A stretch of 64,000 bases of DNA from Hyphomicrobiales bacterium (GCA_003963405.1 RXIY01000071.1:30166-94165), one strand, 5' to 3'. Shown: positions 34,498 through 43,698, numbered from the stretch's first letter. The notes: generated from the letters alone by a model not told the origin. A program made the numbers and translations.

Positions 34498-35234
34498 GCG
34501 TCGCCGCCGCTGCCGCTCTGTCCAAAAACGCGCATATCCTCGTCGTTGACGACGACAAGCGCATCCGCATGCTGCTCGCGCGCTATCTCGCGGCGGAAGG
34601 CTATCTCGTCAGCTCCGCGGCCAGCGCCGAAGAAGCGACGCAGCGGCTGCGCGATTTCGCCTTCGACCTCATCGTGCTCGATGTGATGATGCCGGGCGAG
34701 CGCGGCACCGCCTTCGCCGCGCGGCTGCGCGAGGGCCCGGAGCCCCTGCGCTCGGCGCCGATCCTGATGCTCACCGCATTGGCCGAGACCGCGAATCGCG
34801 TCGAGGGACTCGAGGCCGGCGTCGACGATTATCTCGCCAAGCCCTTCGATCCGCGTGAATTGTCGCTGCGCATCGCCAGCATTCTGCGCCGCGTGCGGCG
34901 CTCCGGGCCGCCGGATCCCTTGGTGCGCTTTGGCCCCTTCGCCTATGATCCCTCGCGGGGCGAACTCACGCGCGCGGGCGAACCCGTGCGGCTCACGACC
35001 CGCGAGCGGAACCTGTTGCAGACACTCGTTCATCACGCGGGCGCCATTGTCTCCCGTCAGACTCTGGCCAGTCGGACGTGCGAACACAGAGCGTCCGAGC
35101 GGACGGTCGATGTGGAAATCGCCCGCCTGCGCCGCAAGATCGAGACCGATCCCAATGCGCCGCGCCACTTGCAGACGGTGCGCGGCCAAGGCTACCGGCT
35201 GCTCGTCGAGTCGCCGTTCAAAATGCAAGGCTAG
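34494..35234 (+). CDS. OmpR-family response regulator (PetR-like)
   Basis: A 246-residue two-component regulator. The receiver domain has the acidic pocket in ILVVDDDKRIR and the phosphorylated Asp63 in LIVLDVMMPGERG, with the conserved Lys in DDYLAKPFDP. The C-terminal winged-helix DNA-binding domain (about 140-240) includes LTTRERNLLQTLVHHAG and ERTVDVEIARLRRKIETDP. It overlaps the MarR gene by 4 bases and is followed 9 bases later by the kinase, forming one operon. Confidence 0.93.
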   Translation: MSVAAAAALSKNAHILVVDDDKRIRMLLARYLAAEGYLVSSAASAEEATQRLRDFAFDLIVLDVMMPGERGTAFAARLREGPEPLRSAPILMLTALAETANRVEGLEAGVDDYLAKPFDPRELSLRIASILRRVRRSGPPDPLVRFGPFAYDPSRGELTRAGEPVRLTTRERNLLQTLVHHAGAIVSRQTLASRTCEHRASERTVDVEIARLRRKIETDPNAPRHLQTVRGQGYRLLVESPFKMQG

Positions 35235-35243
35235 AGGCGTCAG

Positions 35244-36614
35244 ATGTCGCTTGTGATCAACGAGGTCCTGTCCGCGCCGCGTCAGCTGTGGCGCAATTTT
35301 GCCGACTGGCTGCATGCGCGCATGCCCAAGGGTCTCTACGCGCGCGCTTTGCTCATCGTCATCCTGCCTGTCGTGCTGCTGCAATCGGCAGTCGCTTATG
35401 TCTTCATGGAACGCCACTGGGAGGTCGTGACCTATCGCCTCTCGGCGGGCGTCGCGCGTCAGGCCGCAGCGGTCGTGGACATTTACCGGACCTTCCCGGA
35501 CGACGCCGAGCATAGCCAGCTGCGTCGCATCGCAGCGCTGGATCTCAACATGGAGCTGTCGATTCTCCCCAGGGAGCCGCTGCCGCCGCCGTTGACGAAG
35601 CCGTCGCTTTTCGCCCTGCTCGACAAGGCGCTGAGCAAGGAATTGTCGCGAAAGCTCATGCAGCCCTATTGGATCAACACCAATGTGCCCGGCAATCTGA
35701 TCGAGATCCGCGTCGCCCTCGACGACGCGACGCTGCGGATGCTGGTCACGCGCACCCATGCCTACGCCTCGAACTCGTATATTTTCTTCATGTGGATGGC
35801 GATTGCCTCGGTCATCATCCTCGCCATCGCCACCTCCTTCCTGCGCAACCAGATCCGCCCCATTCTCAGACTCGCGCAGGCGGCGGAGGAGTTCGGCAAG
35901 GGCCGCGACGCGAAATTCAGCCCGCGCGGCGCGCGCGAAGTGCGCCAGGCCGGCGCGGCTTTTCTGGAGATGAAGCGCCGCGTGGAGCGCGCCATCGAGC
36001 AGCGCACCACCATGCTCAACGGCGTCTCGCACGATCTGCGCACGATTATCACGCGCTTCAAGCTTTCTCTGGCTCTGATGGGCGACGGCGCCGAGGCGCG
36101 CGAGATGCGCAAGGACGTGGATGAGATGGAGCGGATGGTCGAGGCCTATCTCGCCTTCGCGCGCGGAGACGGCGGCGAAGCGTCGGCGCCGACGGACATG
36201 CGAATGATTCTGGAGGAGCTGAAGGCCGACACGGAAAGACGCGGCATCGCCGTGGCGCTGAAGGTAGAGGGCGATCCGACGCTCGACGCCCGGCCCGCCG
36301 CGATCAAGCGTCTGCTCGCCAATCTCGTGGGCAACGCCCAGCGCTACGGCGCTAAGCTCGAATTCTCGCTGGAGAATGACGGCGAGATGATGATGATCCA
36401 TATCGACGACGATGGGCCGGGCATTCCGGTCGAACGGCGCGAAGACGCCTTCCGGCCCTTCTACCGCCTGGACGAGGCGCGCAATCAGGATAATGGAAAT
36501 TCCGGATTGGGCCTCGCCATCGCGCGAGATATCGCACGCTCTCACGGCGGGGACATCAATCTGGACCGCAGCCCCCTTGGCGGCTTGCGGGCGACGGTGA
36601 CGCTGCCGATCTAA
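35244..36614 (+). CDS. Sensor histidine kinase (EnvZ-like)
   Basis: A 456-residue inner-membrane kinase. The first membrane segment is ALLIVILPVVLLQSAVAYVF (about 35-54), then a periplasmic sensor of about 125 residues, then a second segment near FFMWMAIASVIILAIATSF (about 181-199). A HAMP domain follows. The phospho-acceptor is His263 in NGVSHDLRT. The ATPase domain has the N box LLANLVGNAQRYG, the G1 box DDDGPGIP and the G2 box GNSGLGLAIA. It pairs with the response regulator directly upstream. The signal is unknown. Confidence 0.93.
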   Translation: MSLVINEVLSAPRQLWRNFADWLHARMPKGLYARALLIVILPVVLLQSAVAYVFMERHWEVVTYRLSAGVARQAAAVVDIYRTFPDDAEHSQLRRIAALDLNMELSILPREPLPPPLTKPSLFALLDKALSKELSRKLMQPYWINTNVPGNLIEIRVALDDATLRMLVTRTHAYASNSYIFFMWMAIASVIILAIATSFLRNQIRPILRLAQAAEEFGKGRDAKFSPRGAREVRQAGAAFLEMKRRVERAIEQRTTMLNGVSHDLRTIITRFKLSLALMGDGAEAREMRKDVDEMERMVEAYLAFARGDGGEASAPTDMRMILEELKADTERRGIAVALKVEGDPTLDARPAAIKRLLANLVGNAQRYGAKLEFSLENDGEMMMIHIDDDGPGIPVERREDAFRPFYRLDEARNQDNGNSGLGLAIARDIARSHGGDINLDRSPLGGLRATVTLPI

Positions 36615-36676
36615 CATTCCTGTCTCCTCTCCCGCTGGGCGGGAGAGGGTGTCGGCAGGTGGCGCGTTACGCCGCC

Positions 36677-37342
36677 TCAGGCGTGCGAATGCGGATGGTC
36701 GTCGTCCGCCGCATGGGCGTGGCGGCGGCGCATGCCGCCGAATTCGAACAGCCGGTTCGCCATATCCGTGAAGGGCCGAGTGATGCGGGCGAAGTCCTCG
36801 ACATGCTCGACGTAGCGTTCGCCGCGCGCGATCTCACGGTCGAGCGTCTCGAGCGCAAAAGAGAAGCCGTTCTCGAACCAGGCGTCCAGCACGCGGCCCC
36901 AGGCCATTGCGAGGCCCTGGAGCTTCAGCGAGCCGACTGGGCCGTCGCAGTCGATGTCCGCCGCCTCCAGCATGAAGCGCATGGAATTTACCGTCTCACG
37001 GTTGAGCGCCGTCGAGGTGATCGGGTCGCGCGCCGCCCAGCGGGCGATGCTCGACAAGGCTTCGTGGTAGGGCTCCAGCGCCTCGAGCCGCTTGCGCAAA
37101 ACGTCATAGAGACGGTCGCGCGCAGGATCGTGAGAGTTCAGCCCCGAGAATTCATCCAGCACTTGCCGGTCGATGCGCCGGGAAAAGCCGCCGACGATCG
37201 CGCCCTTCGAGGGGAACAGGTCGCGCAGATCCGCCAGTGAAAGGTCGGACTCCTTGGCGATGTCGGTCAGGCTGACGTCCCCGAAATCTCGGCGGCCCGC
37301 GAGCTTCATCGCGGCGTCGATCACCCTGTTTCGAGTGCTCAT
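36677..37342 (-). CDS. TetR-family transcriptional regulator
   Basis: A 221-residue protein with the N-terminal TetR helix-turn-helix: RVIDAAMKLAGRRDFGDVSL, then TDIAKESDLSLADLRDLFPS, then KGAIVGGFSRRID. The rest is an all-helical ligand-binding region with no recognised subgroup signature. The C-terminus is His-rich (RRRHAHAADDDHPHSHA), which could bind metal. It stands alone between the kinase (convergent) and proC; its target is unknown. Confidence 0.85.
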   Translation of the reverse strand: MSTRNRVIDAAMKLAGRRDFGDVSLTDIAKESDLSLADLRDLFPSKGAIVGGFSRRIDRQVLDEFSGLNSHDPARDRLYDVLRKRLEALEPYHEALSSIARWAARDPITSTALNRETVNSMRFMLEAADIDCDGPVGSLKLQGLAMAWGRVLDAWFENGFSFALETLDREIARGERYVEHVEDFARITRPFTDMANRLFEFGGMRRRHAHAADDDHPHSHA

Positions 37343-37472
37343 AATGATCTCCGATGTCGGTTTTCGTCTTCTTTCGCTAATCTATTGCCGGGCCGCAACC
37401 GGGCAAGGCGAAAAAGCGCCGCTTCGACGCCGTTTTCGGCTCACGGCGCATATGTTGAACGAAAAAAGCACG

Positions 37473-38291
37473 CTAGCCGGACAGCTCCGCAGCGCGTTTC
37501 CTGGCGGCGCCCACGGCGCGGGCCATGAGCGGCGCGAGCCCGTCATCCGCCATCAGCACGCCGAGCGCCGCGGCTGTCGTGCCGCCGGGCGAAGTCACGC
37601 GCTGGCGCAGCGTTTCGGCGCTGGTCTCAGGCTGACGATGAAGGAGCTCCCCCGCCCCCTCCACAGTGGCGCGCGCCAGCCGCTCGGCCAGCTCCTTCGG
37701 CAGGCCAGCCTCCACTCCCGCCGCAGCCAGACATTCGACCAGCAGAAAAACATAGGCGGGGCCGGAGCCGGACACCGCCGTCACGGCGTCGATCAGCGCC
37801 TCGCTGTCGACCCACTCCACCTGCCCCGCCGCGCGGAGCAGCGCATCGGCCAGAAGCCGCTGGGAATCCTTGGTCCCAGGGCTTGCGAAGGCGCCGGTCA
37901 TGCCGCGCCCAATAGCGGCGGGCGTGTTCGGCATGGCGCGCACAACGGCCCCAGCCGCGGGCAAACGCGCCGCAATATCCTCGACGCGCTTTCCGGCGAG
38001 GATGGACACGACGACAGACCTCTCTCCAACGAAGGGCGCGGCCGCCTCCGCCCCGGCCTCAAGCATTTGCGGCTTGACGGCAAGGATCACGGCGTCGCGC
38101 GCCCCGGCCCCGCCGGTCAGAGCAAATCCGTGCACGGCGCAGAGGTCGCGAAGGCGCTGTGAAGGATTGGGCTCGACGACGGCCACCCCTGTGCCGCGGG
38201 CGCCTTGGCTGGCCCAGCCCTCCAACATGGCGAGCCCCATGTTTCCGGCCCCGATCAGAGCAATCGAGGCGTTCTTCAACGCGTCGCTCAC
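37473..38291 (-). CDS. proC: Pyrroline-5-carboxylate reductase
   Basis: The last step of proline synthesis, reducing pyrroline-5-carboxylate with NAD(P)H. It has 272 residues, the normal length. The Rossmann motif is IALIGAGNMGLAMLEGW. Other signatures are AVILAVKPQML, RAMPNTPAAIGRGMTGAF and the C-terminal TAVSGSGPAYVFLLVECLA dimer helix and substrate loop. Near the end comes RVTSPGGTTAAALGVL. Its start overlaps the stop of the YbjN gene by 4 bases on the same strand. Confidence 0.95.
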   Translation of the reverse strand: MSDALKNASIALIGAGNMGLAMLEGWASQGARGTGVAVVEPNPSQRLRDLCAVHGFALTGGAGARDAVILAVKPQMLEAGAEAAAPFVGERSVVVSILAGKRVEDIAARLPAAGAVVRAMPNTPAAIGRGMTGAFASPGTKDSQRLLADALLRAAGQVEWVDSEALIDAVTAVSGSGPAYVFLLVECLAAAGVEAGLPKELAERLARATVEGAGELLHRQPETSAETLRQRVTSPGGTTAAALGVLMADDGLAPLMARAVGAARKRAAELSG

Positions 38292-38791
38292 GCCTCGCCT
38301 TTCGTTTCGAAATTTGCGGCGTCCAGCGCCTCGCGCGCGGATTTGCCGGCCCAGAGCACGAACTGAAATGCCTGATAATAACGTTCGCAGGAGGCGAGCG
38401 CGTTATCGAGCAGGGCCGCGCACTGGGACGCGGAAGGCTGCGCGCCGCCGGAGAGGATCAGCCCATGTCGGTGCATCGCGACGCCTTCCTGCGGCCAGAA
38501 GTCGAAATGGCCGATCCACATTTGTTCGTTGATCGCATTGACGAGCGACAGGACTTCGGGACGGCGGCGCGCGGGCGCCTTGAGATCGAAGGCGCAGCTG
38601 ACGTGAAGCGTCTCGAGTTGGGGAAGCCAGGTGAAGGCGACCTGATACTCGGTCCAGGCGCCGGTGACGGCGATCGAAATTTCGTCTTCGTCCTCGCGGT
38701 CGAAGCTCCAGTCGTTGGTGGCGGCCAGTTGCTCCACAACATCCACCGGATGCTCGGCGCGTTCCGTTTCTTTTTCTCTAGCGATCAGCAT
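38288..38791 (-). CDS. YbjN domain-containing protein
   Basis: A 167-residue cytoplasmic protein of the YbjN family, structurally like type III secretion chaperones. Signatures are WSFDREDEDEISIAVTGAWT, YQVAFTWLPQLETLHVSCAF and VNAINEQMWIGHFDFWPQEG. YbjN-proC pairs with overlapping ends are frequent in Alphaproteobacteria. The molecular role is not known. Confidence 0.88.
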   Translation of the reverse strand: MLIAREKETERAEHPVDVVEQLAATNDWSFDREDEDEISIAVTGAWTEYQVAFTWLPQLETLHVSCAFDLKAPARRRPEVLSLVNAINEQMWIGHFDFWPQEGVAMHRHGLILSGGAQPSASQCAALLDNALASCERYYQAFQFVLWAGKSAREALDAANFETKGEA

Positions 38792-39139
38792 GAGCCAACC
38801 TTCATCGGGGTGTCGGCAGGACGCGGCGACTGACGAACTGAGGGACGACGCTACAACGCGATCAACCGGTAACAGGCGCCTCCTTTCACGAAGATTCGCG
38901 CCAACGAATCAATCACTCCCGCCAATATACTCCACCTGTTTCAGAAACGCGTGACGGCTCTTGGTGCGAAACACGCGTCGATCGGGCGCAGACTGGGGGA
39001 TTCGCCCTGCCCCGTCCATGGGCCGGAAGCTTCATTCCACAGATAGACGCAGGCGCGGAGACAAAAACCTTTGGAGAAGTCGCCCTTTACTTCCATCCGG
39101 CGCCAGTTGGCTTCCCGGCGCCGGGCCATGACGCTGTGA
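38792..39139. other. Intergenic region with one doubtful short ORF
   Basis: Between the YbjN and L,D-transpeptidase genes. A minus-strand frame of 62 codons (38941-39129) ends just before the transpeptidase stop region and has a mixed, plausible composition including WNEASGPWTGQGE, but no family, signal or clear ribosome site supports it. The rest holds nothing recognised. Confidence 0.3.
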
Positions 39140-39670
39140 TCAGGGCCGCATCAGCACGGGCGAACCGACGCTCACGCGCTCATAAAGGTCGGCCACGTCC
39201 TCGTTCAGCATGCGGATGCAGCCATAGGACGCGGCCGTGCCGATCGAGGCGCGCATCCTGGAGGTGGTGCCATGGATCGCCACGTCGCCCCGATCGAGCG
39301 TCAAGGCCGCGACGCCCATCGGATTGCGCGGGGAGCCGCCGGGGATGAAATTCGGAAGCTCCGGGTGATCCGCCTTGACGACCGCAGGCGGAACCCAGTC
39401 GGGTTGAACATATTTGCCATCGACGGAAGTGTAGCCCGACCACTCCTTCCCACGCTTGGGCACGGCGACCGGATAGCTGATGGCGACGCCGGGGCTCACG
39501 ACATAAAAGAGACGGCGCTGGCTGGCGCTGATGACGATCGTGCCGGGCTCGACCTCGGACGAGAAGGCGATCGTGTCGCGAGCCGAAGCGGATTGCGGGA
39601 GAGCCGCGAGGCCAAGCGTCGCCGCGGCGGCGAAAAGCGGGACCATGGCCCGGAAAAACGATTTACGCAT
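39140..39670 (-). CDS. L,D-transpeptidase (YkuD/ErfK family)
   Basis: A 176-residue exported enzyme that forms 3-3 cross-links in peptidoglycan or anchors proteins to it. The signal peptide ends at ASA (about residue 30). The YkuD domain has PGTIVISASQRRLFYV, NPMGVAALTL, the catalytic His133 in AIHGTTS and the nucleophile Cys151 in AASYGCIRM. The residue before Gly-Cys is Tyr149 rather than the more usual His, a variant common in alphaproteobacterial members. It is transcribed alone. Confidence 0.92.
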   Translation of the reverse strand: MRKSFFRAMVPLFAAAATLGLAALPQSASARDTIAFSSEVEPGTIVISASQRRLFYVVSPGVAISYPVAVPKRGKEWSGYTSVDGKYVQPDWVPPAVVKADHPELPNFIPGGSPRNPMGVAALTLDRGDVAIHGTTSRMRASIGTAASYGCIRMLNEDVADLYERVSVGSPVLMRP

Positions 39671-39901
39671 GGATACACACCTTGGGCTGAACGCAGGTAC
39701 GGAAAGCTATTGGCGCATTTTAACCTTGGCCCTCAGACTGTCTAAGAGTTCCGCAACTTGCGGTTAGGGTTTAACCTTAAGACTTTCTGACCTGCGCGGA
39801 GGGGCGTCCTCCGTGAGTCCGTTATCTGAGTAGATGAAGCGCGCCGATCCGCGACGCCAAGGCGCTTGCCCGTTCGATCCTCGCGCGCAATAGACAAGGC
39901 C

Positions 39902-40771
39902 ATGACGAACAAGCTTTCCGCTCCGCGCATCTTCGACCGAGACCTGCTGCACAGACGGCTACGTCGGGCGATTGCGCGCGGCGCCCCGGATTTCCTTCTG
40001 GCGCGTGCAGCCGACGACCTGCTCGACAGGCTTCTGACTGTCAAACGCGACTTCCCGCGTTCGCTCGACCTCGGCGCGCCGGGGGAACATTTCTCGGCGG
40101 CGATCGTCGCGAGCGGGCGCGCGGCTCCGCTTCGCGCGAGCCGTTATGGCGGGGCGGCGGTCGTTGACGAGGAGACCCTGCCCTTCGCGCCGGCCTCCTT
40201 CGACCTTGTCGTCTGCGGCATGGCGCTGCAATGGGTAAACGACCTGCCGGGCGTCCTCGCTCAGGTGCGCCGCGTCCTCGCGCCCGACGGACTGTTTCTG
40301 GCCTGCCTCCCCGGCGGGACGAGCTTGGTGGAGCTGCGCGTCGCGCTGGCGCAGGCCGAGGAAGAGATAACGGGCGGCGCCAGTCCACGCGTCTCACCCT
40401 TTGTCGACGTGCGGGACATGGGCGGGCTCCTGCAACGGGCGGGCTTCGCTCTGCCCGTCGCGGATGTGGACAGCTTCACTCTCCGCTACGACTCGGCGCT
40501 CGCGCTGATGGCCGATCTGCGCGCCATGGGCGCGGCCAATGTTCTCGTGAAGCGCGCATCTCGGCCGCTCCGCCGGGACGTGCTGGCGCGCGCCGCGCAG
40601 ATTTACGCCGAGCGTTTTTCCGACGCCGACGGGCGCGTGCGGGCCAGCTTCGAGATCGTCTGGATTTCCGGCTGGGCGCCGCATGAAAGCCAGCAGAAAC
40701 CCGCCAGACCCGGCTCGGCGACCGTGCGGCTGGAGGATGCAATGAAGTCGGCGCGCCGCACGTCGGATTGA
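39902..40771 (+). CDS. NDUFAF5/BioC-like methyltransferase-fold protein
   Basis: A 289-residue protein with a class I methyltransferase fold. It opens APRIFDRDLLHRRLRRAIAR, the signature of the NDUFAF5 group, which acts in complex I assembly in mitochondria and is conserved in Alphaproteobacteria. Further features are RSLDLGAPGEHFSAAI in place of a classic glycine-rich SAM loop, PFAPASFDLVVCGMALQWVN, the LAPDGLFLACLPGGTSLVEL motif and RYDSALALMADLRAMGAANV. The ATG at 39902 is preferred to an earlier one at 39866. Confidence 0.85.
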   Translation: MTNKLSAPRIFDRDLLHRRLRRAIARGAPDFLLARAADDLLDRLLTVKRDFPRSLDLGAPGEHFSAAIVASGRAAPLRASRYGGAAVVDEETLPFAPASFDLVVCGMALQWVNDLPGVLAQVRRVLAPDGLFLACLPGGTSLVELRVALAQAEEEITGGASPRVSPFVDVRDMGGLLQRAGFALPVADVDSFTLRYDSALALMADLRAMGAANVLVKRASRPLRRDVLARAAQIYAERFSDADGRVRASFEIVWISGWAPHESQQKPARPGSATVRLEDAMKSARRTSD

Positions 40772-41003
40772 AGCTACGTATTTCTCCCAAGGCATCTATT
40801 GAAAAAATAATAAAAAATAAGTTTTCATCATCATTGTTTTTAATCTCCGCCCAGCTATATTAAAGAAATCGGGTTTCGGCCGGACGATCTTACTTTCTCT
40901 CACGCCCTTGGCGCGTCGGCTTGTGTCTTCCTCTCCAGAACTTCGATCTATCGCGCGGCGACGATCTCGCAGCCGCACAACCGTTCCTGGAAAGGACACC
41001 CCA
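40772..41003 (+). promoter_or_regulatory. Long AT-rich leader of cspA
   Basis: The 230 bases before cspA start with a strongly AT-rich stretch (about 40796-40865, including TATATTAAAG), then become GC-rich up to GGAAAGGACACC just before the ATG. Long structured leaders that control translation with temperature are known for csp mRNAs. A structured leader here is inference. Confidence 0.45.
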
Positions 41004-41216
41004 ATGCAAACAGGCACCGTAAAGTGGTTCAACGCCAACAAGGGCTTCGGATTCATTCAGCCGGAAGCCGGCGGTCCCGACGTCTTCGTTCATGTCAGCG
41101 CGATCGAGCGCGCCGGCATTCCTTCCCTCATCGAGGGCCAGAAGGTCGGCTACGAGCTCTTCGTCGACAAGCGCAGCGGCAAGTTTTCCGCCGACATGTT
41201 GCAACTGCAAGGTTAG
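41004..41216 (+). CDS. cspA: Cold-shock protein
   Basis: A 70-residue single cold-shock domain that binds single-stranded RNA and DNA. The RNA-binding motifs are intact: [18 protein letters not shown] (RNP1 as KGFGF) and [13 protein letters not shown] (RNP2). It ends [11 protein letters not shown] ribosome site GGAAAGG lies upstream of the ATG at 41004, and the frame opening at 40908 is discarded because the family starts at MQTGTVKWF. It probably acts as an RNA chaperone. Confidence 0.95.
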   Translation: MQTGTVKWFNANKGFGFIQPEAGGPDVFVHVSAIERAGIPSLIEGQKVGYELFVDKRSGKFSADMLQLQG

Positions 41217-41310
41217 GCCGTCGCGTCTGAAGGCTGTCCCTGAAAAGGGAAAGGGAGCGGCGGCGATACTGCCGCTTCCGGACGTCTCCGACAGAAATGG
41301 GACGACGGAT

Positions 41311-41451
41311 ATGGCCAAAGGTCAGCGCCGCAGCAACCGCGAAGCGAAGAAACCAAAAAAAGAGAAGCCGGCGGTCGCCCCCGCGTCCGGCGCGGCGGCC
41401 CCTTGGTCGACGATCGAAAGAATCAAGTCCCAGGACCGCGCCAAGAAGTGA
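41311..41451 (+). CDS. Small basic Lys-rich protein, conserved type
   Basis: A 46-residue protein, MAKGQRRSNREAKKPKKEK followed by an Ala/Pro linker and the ending STIERIKSQDRAKK. Short proteins with this MAKGQxRSNREAKKPKK start recur in Alphaproteobacteria, from memory; their role is unknown, and nucleic-acid binding is suggested only by charge. It lies 94 bases after cspA on the same strand and two more small genes follow it, so it may belong to a stress-related transcript. Confidence 0.7.
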   Translation: MAKGQRRSNREAKKPKKEKPAVAPASGAAAPWSTIERIKSQDRAKK

Positions 41452-41485
41452 CGATCGGGGCTTACAGTCTGAAAAGAGGCGGCCA

Positions 41486-41731
41486 ATGACGACGGACAGC
41501 ATCAACGCGCGGGAGCGGCATCGGCGGGCGAGACCCGTCGCGACGCCCACGCATAAATTCCAGGTTGGCGTCATCGTCGCCTATCGCCCCAACCCCTCGG
41601 GGGAGCGTGGCCACTTTCGGGTGACGCGCCAGCTGCCGGACGGCGGACAGGGCCTTCAGTACCGCATCCGCTCGGAACGTGACGGTCAGGAGCGTGTCGT
41701 CGTGGAAGCCGCCCTGGAACGGGCTGGCTGA
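41486..41731 (+). CDS. Small hypothetical protein
   Basis: An 81-residue soluble protein. An Arg-rich N-terminus is followed by THKFQVGVIVAYRPNPSGE, FRVTRQLPDGGQGLQYRIR and VVEAALERAG. The beta-rich pattern (VGVIVAY, FRVTRQL, YRIRSERDGQERVV) looks like a small barrel. An AGAGG ribosome site is near the ATG. It lies 34 bases after the small Lys-rich gene and 18 before the next. Function unknown. Confidence 0.65.
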   Translation: MTTDSINARERHRRARPVATPTHKFQVGVIVAYRPNPSGERGHFRVTRQLPDGGQGLQYRIRSERDGQERVVVEAALERAG

Positions 41732-41749
41732 TTTACCCGGGAGGCCGTG

Positions 41750-41998
41750 ATGGAGATGAGCGCTTATTTCGAGCAGGCCTCGCTCTATTACGCCAAGAGC
41801 CCCCATAGGCGGCGGAAGGCCCTCGTCTTCCGGCGATTCGAACAGGCCGCGGAGGCCATACGTTTCGCCGTCGAAGAGCTGGCGCCGGAAATTCTGAAGG
41901 GCTCGACGCTCGAAATCAACGACACGCATTACTTCGGGGATCAGATCCGCCCGCTTTACGACGACGGCGCGTTCCCCCTGCGCCGGCGGGGCAAATAA
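41750..41998 (+). CDS. Small hypothetical protein
   Basis: An 82-residue protein, mostly helical, with YFEQASLYYAKSPHRRRKAL, FRRFEQAAEAIRFAVEEL and ILKGSTLEINDTHYFGDQIR. GGGAGG lies directly upstream of the ATG. No family is recognised. It follows the previous small gene by 18 bases, and its stop is 3 bases from the stop of the convergent chagasin gene. Confidence 0.65.
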   Translation: MEMSAYFEQASLYYAKSPHRRRKALVFRRFEQAAEAIRFAVEELAPEILKGSTLEINDTHYFGDQIRPLYDDGAFPLRRRGK

Positions 41999-42001
41999 AC
42001 T

Positions 42002-42358
42002 CTATCTGAAGATTTCGATCCGGATCTCTCGCGTCTCCGCTGATGCTGGCTCCCAGGGGCGTTGATAGACGAAACGAATCGACGCCTGTCCCAACTTCTG
42101 GGCGCGGATAGACCAGACATGAACGCCCGGCGCGCCGGGGAGTGGTTTGCCCGGCGTGTGCCCGCGGTCCGCGATGCCGATGAGATCGAGCCCCTTGCTT
42201 GCGCCCTCGTCGATGCGCCATGAGTATCCGGTCGACGGAGTCTCCGGGAGCCGAACGGACGCGCTGGCGCCGAGTTTCAGTCGCAGCGCATCTTGCGCTG
42301 TCGCGTGCGAGCCGAGCAGAACGGCCAGAACGATAGCCCCCCTCAGCATGAAGCCCAT
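42002..42358 (-). CDS. Chagasin-type (I42) cysteine protease inhibitor
   Basis: A 118-residue exported protein. The signal peptide ends near ATA-QD. The three inhibitory loops of the chagasin family are present: TPSTGYSW (the NPTTG loop), a middle loop around HVWSIRAQKLGQ, and the C-terminal RPWEP. These loops block papain-type proteases. GGGAGAGA lies directly before the ATG at 42358. The start overlaps the 3' end of the glycosyltransferase gene by 16 bases on the same strand. Confidence 0.87.
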   Translation of the reverse strand: MGFMLRGAIVLAVLLGSHATAQDALRLKLGASASVRLPETPSTGYSWRIDEGASKGLDLIGIADRGHTPGKPLPGAPGVHVWSIRAQKLGQASIRFVYQRPWEPASAETREIRIEIFR

Positions 42359-43698
42359 TCTCTCCCGGCGCCTTGACCGACCAGCGCCGCGATCCGCACC
42401 GCCGCTACGCCAGCGCCGTCCTCTCTCCTGACGAGGCCCGCCACTTTCTCCGCCTGCGCCGCGCAATCTTGGTCGAGGCGGGAGAGCGCCCGCCACAGCG
42501 CGTCAGCGGTCGCGGTCTTGCCGTCGACCACCTGCGCCACGCCGAGCCGCGCGAGCCGCTCCGCGTTGTCGAACTGATCGCCAAGGAAGGGCGTGACGAC
42601 CTGCGGCCGGCCGGCGCGAAGCGCCTGCCCGACTGTGCCAATCCCCCCGTGGTGCACAATCGCCGCCGCGCGCGGGAAGATTTGCGAATGCGGTATGTAG
42701 GCGGCGGCGAAAACCCCGTCCGGCAGGTCGTCGCCGATCTCGTCGACCTCGTCCGCATGGGCGAGCAGGACGGCGCGCCGACCAAGCCGCTCGGCGACGC
42801 GGGCGCAGTCGCGATAGTAATCCTTCCGGGCCAAAGTGACGAAGCTGCCGAGCGTAAAAACGACAGGCGCCTCTCCGCCGTCCAGGAACGCCTCAAGCTC
42901 CGCGGCGAGCGCGCCGCCGTCGAGATAGCGGTCGTGGAACGTATGCCCGGCGATGAGCGTCCGGGAGCCGTGATCGGGCTGCGACGGGGCCAGCGCCGGG
43001 CTGAACAGGCCGATGACGGCGGTCGAGGATTTAGAGCCCAGCAGCAGGTCCAGCCCGTAACGCGGCCGCAGTCCCAGCTCGCGGCGCAGCCGACGCAGCG
43101 GCTCGGCCCAAAGGCCCACGGCCTGCGCCAGCGACCACAAGAGAAGCCGGTTGTAGGCGATCTCGATCGGCCAGACCGGCGCGCGGCGCAGCGGAACTCG
43201 TGAAGCGAGCGGCGGATCGAAGGCCGAATAGAGCATTAACGGCGAGAGCAGCACGGTCACGAGCGGCAGGCCCTTCGTCTCGGCCACGAGGCGCGCCGCG
43301 AAGGCGAGGCTGTGCGAAACCACGACTTCCGCCCCCTCGGCGGCGGCCAGAAGGTCGTCGTAGCTCTCGCGAAGATGCGGAAAGATGAGCGTATCAAAGA
43401 GAAACTTGTCATCTTCCGCCATCTTGCGGGCGATTTCGCCGAGGTCCATGCCGAGCCGCGCCATGAGATCCTCGGCATCCGGCCGGATGGGCGCGAAGCC
43501 GAGCCCCTCGCCGCGAATATGGTCCGCATAGACGGCGCTCGTCGCGATCACGGGCGCGAAGCCTTCCCGCGCCAGCGCCTGGCCCAGCGCAACGAAAGGA
43601 TGGATGTCGCCAAGCGACCCGAAGGTCGCTATGAGGATTTTGCGCGCGGACAGTTTCGCCTGGTCCTTGCTCTGGATAAAATGGGCGGAAATGCGCAT
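42343..43698 (-). CDS. UGT/MurG-like glycosyltransferase (GT1)
   Basis: A roughly 451-residue GT-B enzyme. The N-terminal acceptor domain opens ARKILIATFGSLGDIHPFVA, the typical start of the macrolide/sterol/flavonoid glycosyltransferase group. The C-terminal donor domain carries VVFTLGSFVTLARKDYYRDC and the sugar-nucleotide motif IVHHGGIGTVGQALRAGRPQ followed by PFLGDQFDNAERLARLG. The acceptor is unknown; lipids or hopanoids are possible. The ATG at 43698 is used; a TTG at 43740 is also in frame. Confidence 0.88.
   Translation of the reverse strand: MRISAHFIQSKDQAKLSARKILIATFGSLGDIHPFVALGQALAREGFAPVIATSAVYADHIRGEGLGFAPIRPDAEDLMARLGMDLGEIARKMAEDDKFLFDTLIFPHLRESYDDLLAAAEGAEVVVSHSLAFAARLVAETKGLPLVTVLLSPLMLYSAFDPPLASRVPLRRAPVWPIEIAYNRLLLWSLAQAVGLWAEPLRRLRRELGLRPRYGLDLLLGSKSSTAVIGLFSPALAPSQPDHGSRTLIAGHTFHDRYLDGGALAAELEAFLDGGEAPVVFTLGSFVTLARKDYYRDCARVAERLGRRAVLLAHADEVDEIGDDLPDGVFAAAYIPHSQIFPRAAAIVHHGGIGTVGQALRAGRPQVVTPFLGDQFDNAERLARLGVAQVVDGKTATADALWRALSRLDQDCAAQAEKVAGLVRREDGAGVAAVRIAALVGQGAGREWASC

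Noticed and set aside
34293-36617. 774-codon minus-strand frame opposite the MarR/regulator/kinase operon
   Set aside because: Antisense shadow. All three plus-strand genes have complete motifs.
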